A DNA stretch of 44,509 nucleotides from Syntrophales bacterium (GCA_028712885.1 JAQTPK010000021.1:1-44509), one strand, 5' to 3'; counted from the stretch's first letter, positions 24,318 to 32,245 are shown. Notes: generated by a model not told the origin, from the letters alone. Numbers and translations: made by a program.

Positions 24318-24347
24318 GAAGGCGCAACTTCTTCAGGTTGCGCCTTC
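24318..24347 (+). terminator. hairpin terminator after the flavin oxidoreductase gene
   Basis: GAAGGCGCAAC (24318-24328) pairs perfectly with GTTGCGCCTTC (24337-24347) around an 8-base loop, 45 bp after the stop codon. The following bases are moderately T-rich rather than a true T-run. Confidence 0.6.
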
Positions 24348-24562
24348 TTCGCGCCCTTATTTATCCTTCCGGAAGATTATCATCGGGTTCCTCCGGAACG
24401 CGTCCCCTGATTAATTTTCCCGGCCTGCCATAAAGTCCAATCCCGGCGAACGTTCATTTTTGTTTTTAATTCTGTGTTTTCAACAAAAATGGAAATTTAT
24501 CGGGTTGTCTCAATGCGCCGCTGTTCCCGTCTTATTCAATACATATGAGCATTTCCCGAAGA

Positions 24563-24578
24563 TGGCATCGCGCTTGCT
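24563..24578 (+). promoter_or_regulatory. sigma-54 promoter of the amtB operon
   Basis: TGGCATCGCGCTTGCT matches the sigma-54 consensus TGGCAC-N5-TTGCW with the exact spacing between the -24 GG and the -12 GC. It ends 36 bp before the amtB start codon, which allows a short leader with the site CTGGAGGTG. Sigma-54 control is the usual arrangement for amtB-glnK operons in nitrogen-limited proteobacteria. An upstream activator site was not identified. Confidence 0.75.
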
Positions 24579-24614
24579 CCTGAAGAAGGGCAAGAATCTT
24601 CTGGAGGTGCAATT

Positions 24615-25844
24615 ATGAATTCCGGCGATACCGCATGGGTACTGGCCTCCGCGGCGCTTGTCCTGATCATGACGCCGGGGCTGGCCTTTTTTTACGGAGG
24701 GATGGCCAGGAGAAAGAACGTACTCTCTCTCCTGATGCAGTGCTTTTTCATCATGTGCCTGGTGGGCCTGCAGTGGGTCGCCTTCGGCTATTCGCTCGCC
24801 TTCGGGCCGGACATCAACGGACTGATCGGGAGCCTGGATTGGGCAGGTCTGGTCGGGGTAGGGGCCAAGCCTTTCGACGCCTATTCCAAGACCATACCCC
24901 ATCTCGCGTTCATGATCTTCCAGTGCATGTTCGCCGTCATCACGCCCGCCCTGATCGTCGGGGCGTTCGCGGAGAGGATCAGATTTTCCGCGTTCGCGGT
25001 CTTCATCCTGCTGTGGGCGACGTTCGTCTATGATCCCATCGCCCATTGGGTGTGGGCCGACGGCGGGTGGCTCAAGAAGATGGGCGCTCTCGATTTTGCG
25101 GGCGGGATCGTGGTGCATGTAAGCTCGGGAGTATCCGCTCTTGTAATGTGTCTCCTGATCGGCAGGAGAATAGGGTACAGCAACACCTCTTTTGCCCCGC
25201 ATAATCTTCCTTTTACCGTCCTGGGCGCGGCCCTGCTCTGGTTCGGCTGGTTCGGCTTCAACGCCGGGAGCGCCCTCGCCGCTGACGGACTCGCCGCCAA
25301 TGCATTTGTGACCACGAACACCGCGGCAGCGGCGGCGGGACTTGCCTGGGCCTTTATGGAATGGCTGAAGAACGGAGCATCGACCGTCCTGGGAGTCGTT
25401 TCGGGGATCGTCGCCGGGCTGGTCGCAATCACGCCGGCCTGCGGCTTCGTGAGCCCCCTCGCCTCCATCCCCATCGGTCTCGCCGCCGGCGTAATCTGCT
25501 TTTACGCGGTTGCGGAGCTCAAGCCGAGGCTGGGATATGACGACGCGCTCGACGTCTTCGGCGTGCACTGCGCAGGCGGCACCTGGGGCACGATCGCCAC
25601 GGGGATATTCGCCTCCAGGCTCATAAATGAAGCGGGCGCGGACGGGCTCCTCTTCGGCAACCCGAATCAGCTCCTGGTCCAGGCCGTATGCTTCGCGGTC
25701 TGCATTGTTTACGCCGTCGCCATGACCTGGATGCTTTACAAGCTGGTCGATGCGGTAATCGGCATGCGGGTAGGTGTGAGGGAAGAGACGATCGGCCTCG
25801 ATCTTACCCAGCACAATGAAGCGGCTTACACTGTGCTGGAATAG
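24615..25844 (+). CDS. amtB: ammonium transporter AmtB
   Basis: A 409-residue Amt/Rh-family channel with eleven predicted helices and no cleaved signal (opening TAWVLASAALVLIMTPGLAFFYGGM). The family core is present: VYDPIAHWVWADGGWLKKMG, then DFAGGIVVHVSSGVSALV with the first pore His, then NAGSALAADGLAANAF and DDALDVFGVHCAGGTWGTIATG with the second pore His. AmtB conducts NH4+/NH3 into the cell and is plugged by the adjacent PII protein when nitrogen is plentiful. The ribosome-binding site is GGAGGTG and the upstream sigma-54 site fits nitrogen control. The PII gene starts 11 bp downstream. Confidence 0.97.
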   Translation: MNSGDTAWVLASAALVLIMTPGLAFFYGGMARRKNVLSLLMQCFFIMCLVGLQWVAFGYSLAFGPDINGLIGSLDWAGLVGVGAKPFDAYSKTIPHLAFMIFQCMFAVITPALIVGAFAERIRFSAFAVFILLWATFVYDPIAHWVWADGGWLKKMGALDFAGGIVVHVSSGVSALVMCLLIGRRIGYSNTSFAPHNLPFTVLGAALLWFGWFGFNAGSALAADGLAANAFVTTNTAAAAAGLAWAFMEWLKNGASTVLGVVSGIVAGLVAITPACGFVSPLASIPIGLAAGVICFYAVAELKPRLGYDDALDVFGVHCAGGTWGTIATGIFASRLINEAGADGLLFGNPNQLLVQAVCFAVCIVYAVAMTWMLYKLVDAVIGMRVGVREETIGLDLTQHNEAAYTVLE

Positions 25845-25855
25845 GAGGGTGAGAA

Positions 25856-26197
25856 ATGAAATATATCGTTGCGATCATACAGCCGGACAAAGTGGATGAA
25901 GTCAAGCGGGCGCTGGAGGAAGCGAACGTCCAGCTCATGACCGTCTCCAACGTACTGGGGCGGGGCAGGCAGAAGGGAATAACTGAGGTTTACCGGGGCG
26001 CCAAGGAAATGCAGGACATGTTGAAGAAGGTCAAAATAGAAATCGCGGTCAACGAAGATTTCGTCGAGCCCGCGATAACCGCTCTGATGAAAGGCGCGCG
26101 CACGGGAGAGATCGGCGACGGCAAGATATTCGTCCTGGACCTCCATGAAGTGGTCCGCATCAGGACGGGCGAGCGCGACGGTAACGCCATCGGATAA
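25856..26197 (+). CDS. glnK: PII nitrogen regulatory protein GlnK/GlnB
   Basis: A 113-residue PII signal protein. Landmarks are MKYIVAIIQPDKVDEVKRAL, the T-loop GRGRQKGITEVYRGAKEMQD, the B-loop RTGEIGDGKIFV and the C-terminal VVRIRTGERD. In a trimer it binds ATP/ADP and 2-oxoglutarate and inserts the T-loop into AmtB. Tyr46 is kept, but residue 51, the uridylylation tyrosine of enteric GlnB/GlnK, is Glu here. Control by GlnD-type uridylylation at that site is therefore impossible, and regulation would rest on ligand binding alone or another modification. It is cotranscribed between amtB and the porin-like gene. Confidence 0.95.
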   Translation: MKYIVAIIQPDKVDEVKRALEEANVQLMTVSNVLGRGRQKGITEVYRGAKEMQDMLKKVKIEIAVNEDFVEPAITALMKGARTGEIGDGKIFVLDLHEVVRIRTGERDGNAIG

Positions 26198-26224
26198 CGG
26201 ATTTTAAAGGAAGGAGAAAATAAT

Positions 26225-27139
26225 ATGAACCGATTCATGTGCATTCTCACGGCAATGTTTGTCTGGCTCGCCGCGCAGCCAGTACCGGCGGCCGATGCGC
26301 CTCCGGTTTTTCCGGGATCGGGATCGCCGCCGGTTCAGGCCGCGGCCCCGCCGGAGGACAGGCCTGCTGTTGATTTCACAACGTACGCCCTTACGAAGTA
26401 CGTCTGGAGGGGATACGAGAACACGCGGAATTCGATCGTCATCCAGCCCTCCATGACGGTCGGCTACAAGGGATTCAGCGCCGGCCTGTGGGGAAACCTG
26501 GATACCAGGCCTTATTCAACCGGCGATATAAGTTTCTCGAGCACCTGGACGGAAACGGATTTTACGCTTGCCTATAACCGGACTTTCGGGCCGATAAACG
26601 CGGGCATAGGCTATATCTATTACAGTCTGGGCGCCCCTAATCCCGGCGGCGTCAAGCCGCCCGATTCGCAGGAGGTGTTTGCGACGATAGGCGTGAATAC
26701 GTTTCTGACCCCCACGCTGACGGTTTACAGGGAGATCGACCATTACAGGCAATATTATTTTCTCCTGGGCTTTTCCCATGCGATCGAGTTGAGCAAGGCC
26801 GTTACACTCAAGCTCGCGGCTTCCGCGAGCTATCTGAAGAGCAATTATGCGGATGCCGCCGTTTACAACCTGGGAACGGGCTACGGCGGGTATCCGAAAT
26901 TCAGCGGAAATTATCAGGCGACGAACGAAAAATTCGACAATTTTCATGACGGGGCCGTATCTGCTTCGCTTCCGATTTCGGTAGCCAGGCATGTGACCGT
27001 CACGCCGGTGATCTCTTACTCGTTCCCGCTGAGCAATGACGCCGGGAACGAGATCAAGGCCCGCGGGAAAAAGAGCAGCGGCGCGGATAACGAAAGCTCC
27101 TTCCTTTACTGGGGAGCGGGGCTGACCCTGGCGTTCTGA
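26225..27139 (+). CDS. putative outer-membrane porin of the amtB operon (TorF/Gcw_chp-like)
   Basis: A 304-residue exported protein. A signal peptide (CILTAMFVWLAAQPVPAADA) is followed by a Pro-rich stretch. The barrel-like domain opens VDFTTYALTKYVWRGYENTRN, the start pattern of the TIGR02001/TorF putative-porin group. Many amphipathic strands follow, and the end FLYWGAGLTLAF closes with the Phe expected of BAM substrates. It begins 28 bp after the PII stop, with AAGGAAGGAG upstream, so it belongs to the nitrogen-controlled operon. It may admit ammonium or small nitrogen compounds through the outer membrane; that role is inferred from context only. Confidence 0.75.
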   Translation: MNRFMCILTAMFVWLAAQPVPAADAPPVFPGSGSPPVQAAAPPEDRPAVDFTTYALTKYVWRGYENTRNSIVIQPSMTVGYKGFSAGLWGNLDTRPYSTGDISFSSTWTETDFTLAYNRTFGPINAGIGYIYYSLGAPNPGGVKPPDSQEVFATIGVNTFLTPTLTVYREIDHYRQYYFLLGFSHAIELSKAVTLKLAASASYLKSNYADAAVYNLGTGYGGYPKFSGNYQATNEKFDNFHDGAVSASLPISVARHVTVTPVISYSFPLSNDAGNEIKARGKKSSGADNESSFLYWGAGLTLAF

Positions 27140-27189
27140 AAAAAACCGGGTCGGATTACAAGCGGGAAGCGGGATGCGGATAAAAAACG

Positions 27190-27217
27190 AGGGGCGGCCG
27201 CGGCCGCCCCTTTCCTT
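27190..27217. terminator. GC palindrome terminator between convergent genes
   Basis: AGGGGCGGCCGCGGCCGCCCCT is a perfect 22-bp palindrome (27190-27211) that folds with a CGCG tip and is followed by TTCCTTT. It lies 50 bp after the porin-like gene and 22 bp after the convergent ferritin-like gene, so it can serve both. Confidence 0.65.
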
Positions 27218-27238
27218 TCCTTTGCGCCGTTCTTTTGA

Positions 27239-28483
27239 TCAGACGTCGATGCTCGTCTGGGCATTCAGTCCGGCCTCGTCCCTCTTCTGATAAATGCCGA
27301 CGGGGTGCGCCCCCAGCGCTTCGAACCGGTAATCCTTTTTGAATTTGCCGATGTGCTCCCGGATAACCTCCTGCGAAGGTATGAATTTTTTGTTCACCAT
27401 TTTCTGATAAGCGAAATAGCGATGGTCCTTCGGCAGCTGATCCACCGGTACGAGATCGGTCCCGTTTGCCGTCAGGTTCACCTGGGTGGAGAGTATATCC
27501 CGGACATATTCCATCTGGGATTCCAGGATGAGCGGCGCGGGCAGCACTTCGGGAAGGAGTTCCTCCGGGTCTTTCTTCTGGTATTTTCTGAAAATCTCAC
27601 CGGCCTTCTGGAGATGGCCCAGTTCCATTTCGAGGCACATCTTCCAGATTTTCTTGATTGCCGGATCCGGCTCCTGCTGGACAAGGGAGTGGTAAAGCCA
27701 TACTTCGTGGTACTCGTGCATGACCAGCCTTTCAAACCAGTTCGGCTTCGGATCGCAGAGCGATTCGTACTGCGTGACGTGCTGCTCCTCGATCATGCCG
27801 ATTTCCTGATACAGTCCCCGTCCCACCGGATCAATGGGCCGGTTGAGTACGTTCATGTAATAGTTCATCGTCTGCTGTTCGGCGGCAACCAGCGTGCAGA
27901 TGTTGAGGGATGAAGCCGGGTCGGATTTCATGTCGACCGGTTTTCGCACGTCGTCGAAAGGATTCCTGTGCTCGGCGATGGTCGGCCGTCCCGGCATGAT
28001 CTCCGTCATCTTTCCGACGATCTTCTCGGCCTTTTTCCCCTCCAGTGTTTCCAGGAGGTTGGCGTAGCGGTAGAGATGGTCGAAATCTTCGAGCAGGCCG
28101 AAATCGAATATCTTCTTTACATAGGGGTCGGATTCCATTTTGGCGAGAGTCGCCGTCAGATCGACCGCGAGCTGCTCGTAGCCGATCGTATTTTCGATGA
28201 CGCTCTCGTCTCCCGGGATAAGACCGTTTACCATCTTCTGCTGCTCCTGTTCGATTTTGCGCGTCATTGCGACCTGCCGATTAAGGTCGATGTCCGCGCT
28301 GTGACGGGCGAATTCGTGCTTGAAAAGTGCTGCGTCCACTTCGATGCCGTTCATCAGGATCACCCGGCAGCGCGTGTACGGGTCCACTTCGTTCTTATTG
28401 TAGGGCTGCACGTTTACTTCCGGCCAGCTTTTGACCTGCTTCTCGATGGGCATTCCTTTTTCCTGAAAAGGCTTGAATTCCAT
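27239..28483 (-). CDS. double ferritin-like-fold protein of unknown function
   Basis: A 414-residue soluble, all-helical protein starting at ATG 28483 (AAAGGAGGCG upstream; the longer frame to 28585 adds an unlikely leader). Two tandem ferritin-like halves are suggested by paired carboxylate-His motifs. The first half has E57, E103 and LLEDFDHLYR (E132/H136). The second has AAEQQ (E202), EEQHVTQYE (E233/H235), HEYHEVW (H256-H259) and EMELGHLQKAGE (E285-H290). ExxH-type helices build di-iron sites in rubrerythrins and related oxidases. There is no signal and no rubredoxin domain. It may handle iron or peroxide/oxygen stress, or be an uncharacterised di-iron oxygenase. I recognise no named family. 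A palindrome in its promoter (28537-28553) points to dedicated regulation. Confidence 0.75.
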   Translation of the reverse strand: MEFKPFQEKGMPIEKQVKSWPEVNVQPYNKNEVDPYTRCRVILMNGIEVDAALFKHEFARHSADIDLNRQVAMTRKIEQEQQKMVNGLIPGDESVIENTIGYEQLAVDLTATLAKMESDPYVKKIFDFGLLEDFDHLYRYANLLETLEGKKAEKIVGKMTEIMPGRPTIAEHRNPFDDVRKPVDMKSDPASSLNICTLVAAEQQTMNYYMNVLNRPIDPVGRGLYQEIGMIEEQHVTQYESLCDPKPNWFERLVMHEYHEVWLYHSLVQQEPDPAIKKIWKMCLEMELGHLQKAGEIFRKYQKKDPEELLPEVLPAPLILESQMEYVRDILSTQVNLTANGTDLVPVDQLPKDHRYFAYQKMVNKKFIPSQEVIREHIGKFKKDYRFEALGAHPVGIYQKRDEAGLNAQTSIDV

Positions 28484-28536
28484 ATTCCGCCTCCTTTCCT
28501 CATATATTAGAAAAAAAAGTTTAATATACTTTGGTG

Positions 28537-28553
28537 AGACAAATAATTGGTCT
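28537..28553. promoter_or_regulatory. near-perfect 17-bp palindrome upstream of the ferritin-like gene
   Basis: AGACAAATAATTGGTCT has symmetric arms matching at 7 of 8 positions around a central A. It lies 54 bp before the start codon in an unusually AT-rich stretch, about 8 bp upstream of a possible minus-strand -10 box TATATT (28528-28523), so it would cover the -35 region. Its size and position suit a dimeric repressor or activator. The factor is unknown. Confidence 0.5.
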
Positions 28554-28718
28554 AATCTGTAGATTGAGACTGCCCATCGGAGCATTTGATATGCGGGAAA
28601 TATTAAACCTGAAGAGGACGGGGCAGCGCCCGGAGAGGACGGCAGGGCGGGGAACGGATTAATCGATTTTAAGATGGGGCGTCCGGTTTTCAGGAAAAGC
28701 CGGCTTCCGCAGCTTCTG

Positions 28719-28922
28719 TCAGACTGCCGGCCTTCTCCGCGCGGCTGAAATTACGAACAATCCGGCAATAGCCGCGCATAAAATGAAGAGAAGCGAGATG
28801 GCCGTCACCGGCGCCTCGCCCGTGAAGAAAGGAAGGAGGAGCATGGAGGCGCCAAGCGCAATCAGCCCTGATGCTATCTGAAAGCGCTTGTCTATCCTGA
28901 CCGCAGCAATCCTTTTTCCAGA
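28719..28922 (-). other. small hydrophobic open frame without a standard start codon
   Basis: An open frame of about 66 codons reads SGKRIAAVRIDKRF, then a hydrophobic stretch (ASGLIALGASMLLLPFF), a short loop and a second one (AISLLFILCAAIAGLFVI), and ends SAARRRPAV. It looks like a two-helix membrane protein of the same general type as the permease partners. However, the only early start is ATT at 28910-28908, right after GGAAAAAGG. It is either a gene with an ATT start, a decayed gene, or chance. The rest of 28554-29205 contains no other credible gene. Confidence 0.3.
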
Positions 28923-29205
28923 CTAATATGGAAGGCAGGTGGTTCCTAACATTTTGTTTCCGCGGGCGAAAGATGAATCGGATGCCGGCTGCTCAGGCTA
29001 TACACTTTTCGGACATGCATGCCTCCCCGGCGGGATAAGCGTTTACAGGCATTTTTTTTGATTTTTCCCGATTTAGTAGTATTATGTCCGGCACGGGACG
29101 CAATATCCGGAAAGAATTTCAATACCGGCGAGAGTCCAGGCAGCGGATCAGGTATCGAGTCTATTGTAATCATCCAACGCTCAAACTACTTCGGAGGTGA
29201 ATATT

Positions 29206-30291
29206 ATGATTGGAAGAGTAGCCAAGGTGCTGTCGCTGATGCTCGCCCTCAGCATGGCCGTGGGGTGCGCGGCGCAGAAGCCCGCAATGATTCCGGCCCA
29301 GGACCTGAGCCCCAAACTGGCGGATGGCCGGCTGTCTCAAAAAGTGGACAATTTTGTCATTATCATGGATGGCACGGCTTCCATGGACAACCCGTACAAG
29401 GAATTCAGGAAGACCGATTACGAGAAGAACCTTGTATCCCTCCTGAACCGGACTATTCCAAATATGAAACTGAACGGCGCGATCAGGACGTTCGGAGACA
29501 TTTCCGCATGGACCGACCGGCAGACCGCGCTTCTGTACGGTATGACGCAGTATACGCGCGCGGGAATGGAGCCGGCAATCGATAAAGTCAAGACGTCCGG
29601 CAACAGCCCGCTGGAGACGGCAATATACGCAGCCGGAGGGGACCTGAAAGGCCTTCCGGGCGAAAGCGCCCTCATTATATTCAGTGACGGCGAGGATATG
29701 TCGAATGCCCCGGTCGGCGCCGCTGTGGAATTGAAAAAGATTTACGGCGACAAGTTGTGCATATACACTGTTCTGATCGGAGACACCGCTGTCGGCCGGA
29801 AACTGCTCGAAAAAGTCGCCAATGCAGGGCAATGCGGATTTTTCACCACCGGAGAAGATATCGCCTCCGCGGCCGGAATGGCCGGTTTCGTGGAAAAGGT
29901 GTTTTTTGGGCGGAAAACGGAAGATGCCGCCTCCCGGAAGGTTTCAATAACGCTGAATGTCAAATTTGATACAAACAAATCCGACGTAAAGCCTGTGTAC
30001 TTCGATGAAATAAAGAAAGTAGCCGATTTCATGAAAAAGTACCCTTCCACCCGGGCTGTGATCGAGGGACACACGGACAGCGTCGGCAAGGTCGCAAGCA
30101 ACCTGGTCCTGTCCCAGCGCCGCGCCGATGCCATCAGGAAGATTCTGGTGGAGAAATACGGAATTGACGGCTCGCGCCTGAAGGCCGTAGGCTATGGTTC
30201 CAAGAAGCCCGTCGCCAGCAATAAGACGGCGGAGGGGAAGAAGAAGAACCGTAGAGTCGAAGCCAAAATCGATTCTGGAGTCAAGAAATAA
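29206..30291 (+). CDS. lipoprotein with VWA domain fused to OmpA peptidoglycan-binding domain
   Basis: A 361-residue lipoprotein from ATG 29206, which has CGGAGG 8 bases before it; the GTG at 29197 overlaps that site. Lipobox AVGC ends the signal. A von Willebrand A domain (about 45-215) starts DNFVIIMDGTASMDN, where D-G-T-A-S is a MIDAS-type metal site (DxTxS), and continues with LIIFSDGEDMS. The C-terminal OmpA_C domain (about 240-358) has the strand NVKFDTNKSDVKP, the IEGHTDSVG motif that grips diaminopimelate, and the closing NRRVEAKI. It should sit in the outer membrane, bind peptidoglycan and hold a partner protein through VWA. Relatives occur in gliding, secretion and envelope complexes; no specific partner is evident here. 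Confidence 0.85.
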   Translation: MIGRVAKVLSLMLALSMAVGCAAQKPAMIPAQDLSPKLADGRLSQKVDNFVIIMDGTASMDNPYKEFRKTDYEKNLVSLLNRTIPNMKLNGAIRTFGDISAWTDRQTALLYGMTQYTRAGMEPAIDKVKTSGNSPLETAIYAAGGDLKGLPGESALIIFSDGEDMSNAPVGAAVELKKIYGDKLCIYTVLIGDTAVGRKLLEKVANAGQCGFFTTGEDIASAAGMAGFVEKVFFGRKTEDAASRKVSITLNVKFDTNKSDVKPVYFDEIKKVADFMKKYPSTRAVIEGHTDSVGKVASNLVLSQRRADAIRKILVEKYGIDGSRLKAVGYGSKKPVASNKTAEGKKKNRRVEAKIDSGVKK

Positions 30292-30320
30292 TCACACCCC
30301 GCTACAACTTTGCCGGCGTC

Positions 30321-30360
30321 CGCCGCCTGATCCGCCTTTTTGAAGGCGGATCAGGCGGCG
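30321..30360. terminator. perfect 18-bp stem-loop before mscL
   Basis: CGCCGCCTGATCCGCCTT (30321-30338) pairs without mismatch with AAGGCGGATCAGGCGGCG (30343-30360) around a TTTG tetraloop. It lies 29 bp after the VWA-OmpA stop and 25 bp before the mscL ATG. There is no T-run after it, so it could be a terminator, an mRNA-stabilising structure, or a control on mscL translation. Confidence 0.55.
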
Positions 30361-30385
30361 GCGCTGAAGTCCGGAGGAGAATACC

Positions 30386-30826
30386 ATGTTCAAAGAATTC
30401 AAAGAATTTGCCATGAAGGGAAACATGGTGGACATGGCGGTGGGCATCATCATCGGGGCCGCCTTCGGTACGATAATCAAATCGCTGGTCGACGACGTAA
30501 TCATGCCGCCAGTCGGCCTGCTGCTCGGCGGCGTCGATTTTTCAGACTTGTTCCTGGTCCTCAAATCAGGGGAAGTCGCCGGTCCGTACGCCACGCTTGC
30601 CCAGGCAAAGGCGGCCGGCGCCGTCACCCTGAACTACGGCCTGTTCGCCAATACGATCATCAGCTTTATCATCGTGGCTTTCGCCGTTTTCCTCCTGATC
30701 AAGCAGATCAACCTTTTGGCGCGTCAAGAGGAGGCCGCTCCGGCGACGAAACAGTGTCCCTTCTGCATTTCCGCCGTACCGCCGGCCGCGACGCGATGCC
30801 CGCAATGCACGGCGGAGATAAAATAG
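30386..30826 (+). CDS. mscL: large-conductance mechanosensitive channel MscL with C-terminal zinc ribbon
   Basis: A 146-residue MscL. TM1 is in [25 protein letters not shown], which is strongly conserved; the periplasmic loop follows, and TM2 is [21 protein letters not shown]. The channel opens under membrane tension to release solutes after hypo-osmotic shock. The C-terminal extension [19 protein letters not shown] is a CxxC-x11-CxxC zinc ribbon instead of the short helix of E. coli MscL; such tails occur in some MscL proteins. GGAGGAG precedes the ATG. It follows the VWA-OmpA gene after an 18-bp stem-loop, so it may be its own unit or share readthrough. Confidence 0.95.
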   Translation: MFKEFKEFAMKGNMVDMAVGIIIGAAFGTIIKSLVDDVIMPPVGLLLGGVDFSDLFLVLKSGEVAGPYATLAQAKAAGAVTLNYGLFANTIISFIIVAFAVFLLIKQINLLARQEEAAPATKQCPFCISAVPPAATRCPQCTAEIK

Positions 30827-30834
30827 ATTCGGAA

Positions 30835-31608
30835 TCAGAATATTCTTTCGACCTCGTACGCGAGTTCCGTCCTCCCTTCGTCGCCGTAAAAGCACGTAGT
30901 ATTCGGGAGAATCCGTTTTGCCCGGTCCGCCAGCGCCTGTATCTCGCCCGGCGACGGCGCTCTCCAGGGGAGCCCCGGGATGGGGAGATAGGCGTCTATC
31001 CGCAGCGGGATGCCGGGGTCAACGGAGGCGATGAAGGCGGCGATCCGCAGTACTTCTCCCTCGTCCACGTAGCCGGGAATGAGAACCGTTTCGGCTCGGA
31101 GCGCTGCCGGCCTGCGCGAAGCGATCGCGGCGAAGTTCTTCAGGATGGTCCGGTTGTCGCGTCCCGTGTAATCCCGGTGCAGGGAAGGCGTGAAGGCCTT
31201 CAGGCTGAAAACTATTTCATTCAGGCTGAAAAGGGGAGGCATTTTCATTCCGTTGGTGAGGAGGATGGAACGGCAGTTCTTTGATCCCGCCAGGCAGTCG
31301 AGGACGGCGGGGAAAAGGGGATCGCAGACCGGCTCCGCTCCCATGAATACGGCCTGTTTTACCGGCAGCGGGTCAAGCAGCTCCCGAATCCGGCCGACAG
31401 TTAAAAAGCGGTCGGGCCTTCCGCTCTCGTATTCGCGTTCGTAAATCCTGAGGCGGTTTTCCGGAAGGTGGCAGTCAAAAGCTTCTTTTTTAAGCAGGCA
31501 GATTCTGCACTGCAAATTGCATCCCCAGAAGAACATGCAGCAGACGCCGTAAGCGCCGGCCCATGTGATGTGATAAACCCTGGTCTGCGAGGAATCTTTC
31601 TCTTTCAT
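30835..31608 (-). CDS. radical SAM enzyme of unknown substrate
   Basis: About 257 residues from ATG 31608. A longer frame to 31821 would overlap the neighbouring membrane protein gene by 100 bases and is not needed for the fold. The cluster motif GCNLQCRIC (C-x3-C-x2-C) binds a 4Fe-4S that cleaves S-adenosylmethionine to a radical. AVFMGAEPVCDP fills the place of the usual GGEP motif, followed by SILLTNG and VFSLKAFTPSLHRDYTGRDN. The pattern is closest to activating-enzyme-like radical SAM proteins (PflA-type), but no glycyl-radical enzyme is nearby. The ribosome-binding site is weak. Its stop lies 8 bp from the convergent mscL stop. Confidence 0.8.
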   Translation of the reverse strand: MKEKDSSQTRVYHITWAGAYGVCCMFFWGCNLQCRICLLKKEAFDCHLPENRLRIYEREYESGRPDRFLTVGRIRELLDPLPVKQAVFMGAEPVCDPLFPAVLDCLAGSKNCRSILLTNGMKMPPLFSLNEIVFSLKAFTPSLHRDYTGRDNRTILKNFAAIASRRPAALRAETVLIPGYVDEGEVLRIAAFIASVDPGIPLRIDAYLPIPGLPWRAPSPGEIQALADRAKRILPNTTCFYGDEGRTELAYEVERIF

Positions 31609-31721
31609 ACGCCGATGAACCGGAAGGAAAATTACGTCTGCCGGCCGGAAACCGGCAGTTGCCGTATGAGCATATCGGCTGAAGCGGAGTTTTTCAACGG
31701 GGAATTGCGGCTTAAGGCTCC

Positions 31722-32231
31722 TCACCAGTTGAAAACCGACCCGCGCGGGCCCCGGTCCGGAGGGTACTTCCAGAGGACGATAAATATTATATAGTGGGTC
31801 ACCAGCAGCGCGGGAACCCACAGCGCGGGTATCCAGTATGCCGGGCCCATGTAAGCCGCCGCCTCATGAATTGTCGCCAGCGTTATGGCCGCGATCAGGT
31901 CCACGGTTCCCGCAACGTTGAAGATCAATATGAGCAGACGGCTGATACGGGAGTATCGGAACACTGCAGGAATCGCGGCCATGGCCAGCAGGGCGGCAAG
32001 AAAGTCTCCCATCGCCGCCGGCCGGGCGAACTCCTGAGGAATGCCCGCGTAAGTCGCCCCCGGCTCGAGGAACATCAGTCCGAGGTGCCGGAACGAATGG
32101 AGGAGTAGAATCGGAATCAGGACGGCCCGCGGCCTCAGGCGGGGAAGCCGCTGGATTACATAGGTCCTGGCGGCGATCCAGAATATAAAGGTACTGAACA
32201 GGAGATTGATGGTAAGAATGTTCACCGGCAT
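31722..32231 (-). CDS. hypothetical multi-helix membrane protein
   Basis: A 169-residue hydrophobic protein with about five predicted helices (TINLLFSTFIFWIAARTYV, VLIPILLLHSFRHLGLMF, FLAALLAMAAIPAVF, LLILIFNVAGTVDLIAAI, WVPALLVTHYIIFIVLW). Conserved-looking polar spots are HSFRHLG and ATIHEAAAYMGPAYWIP. I do not recognise a named family. It precedes the radical SAM gene on the same strand and the DUF6496-like gene ends 15 bp upstream, so the three may form a loose operon. The coding evidence is the consistent membrane pattern. Confidence 0.6.
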   Translation of the reverse strand: MPVNILTINLLFSTFIFWIAARTYVIQRLPRLRPRAVLIPILLLHSFRHLGLMFLEPGATYAGIPQEFARPAAMGDFLAALLAMAAIPAVFRYSRISRLLILIFNVAGTVDLIAAITLATIHEAAAYMGPAYWIPALWVPALLVTHYIIFIVLWKYPPDRGPRGSVFNW

Positions 32232-32245
32232 GCGACGCCGCTCTT

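Noticed and set aside
24510-25814. 434-codon minus-strand frame
   Set aside because: Antisense shadow of amtB, whose protein and start are unambiguous.
28961-29205. riboswitch in the leader of the VWA-OmpA gene
   Set aside because: The leader has some hairpins, but I could not match the core of any known class.
31609-31821. N-terminal extension of the radical SAM protein
   Set aside because: It overlaps the neighbouring membrane-protein gene and adds low-complexity residues before the normal fold.
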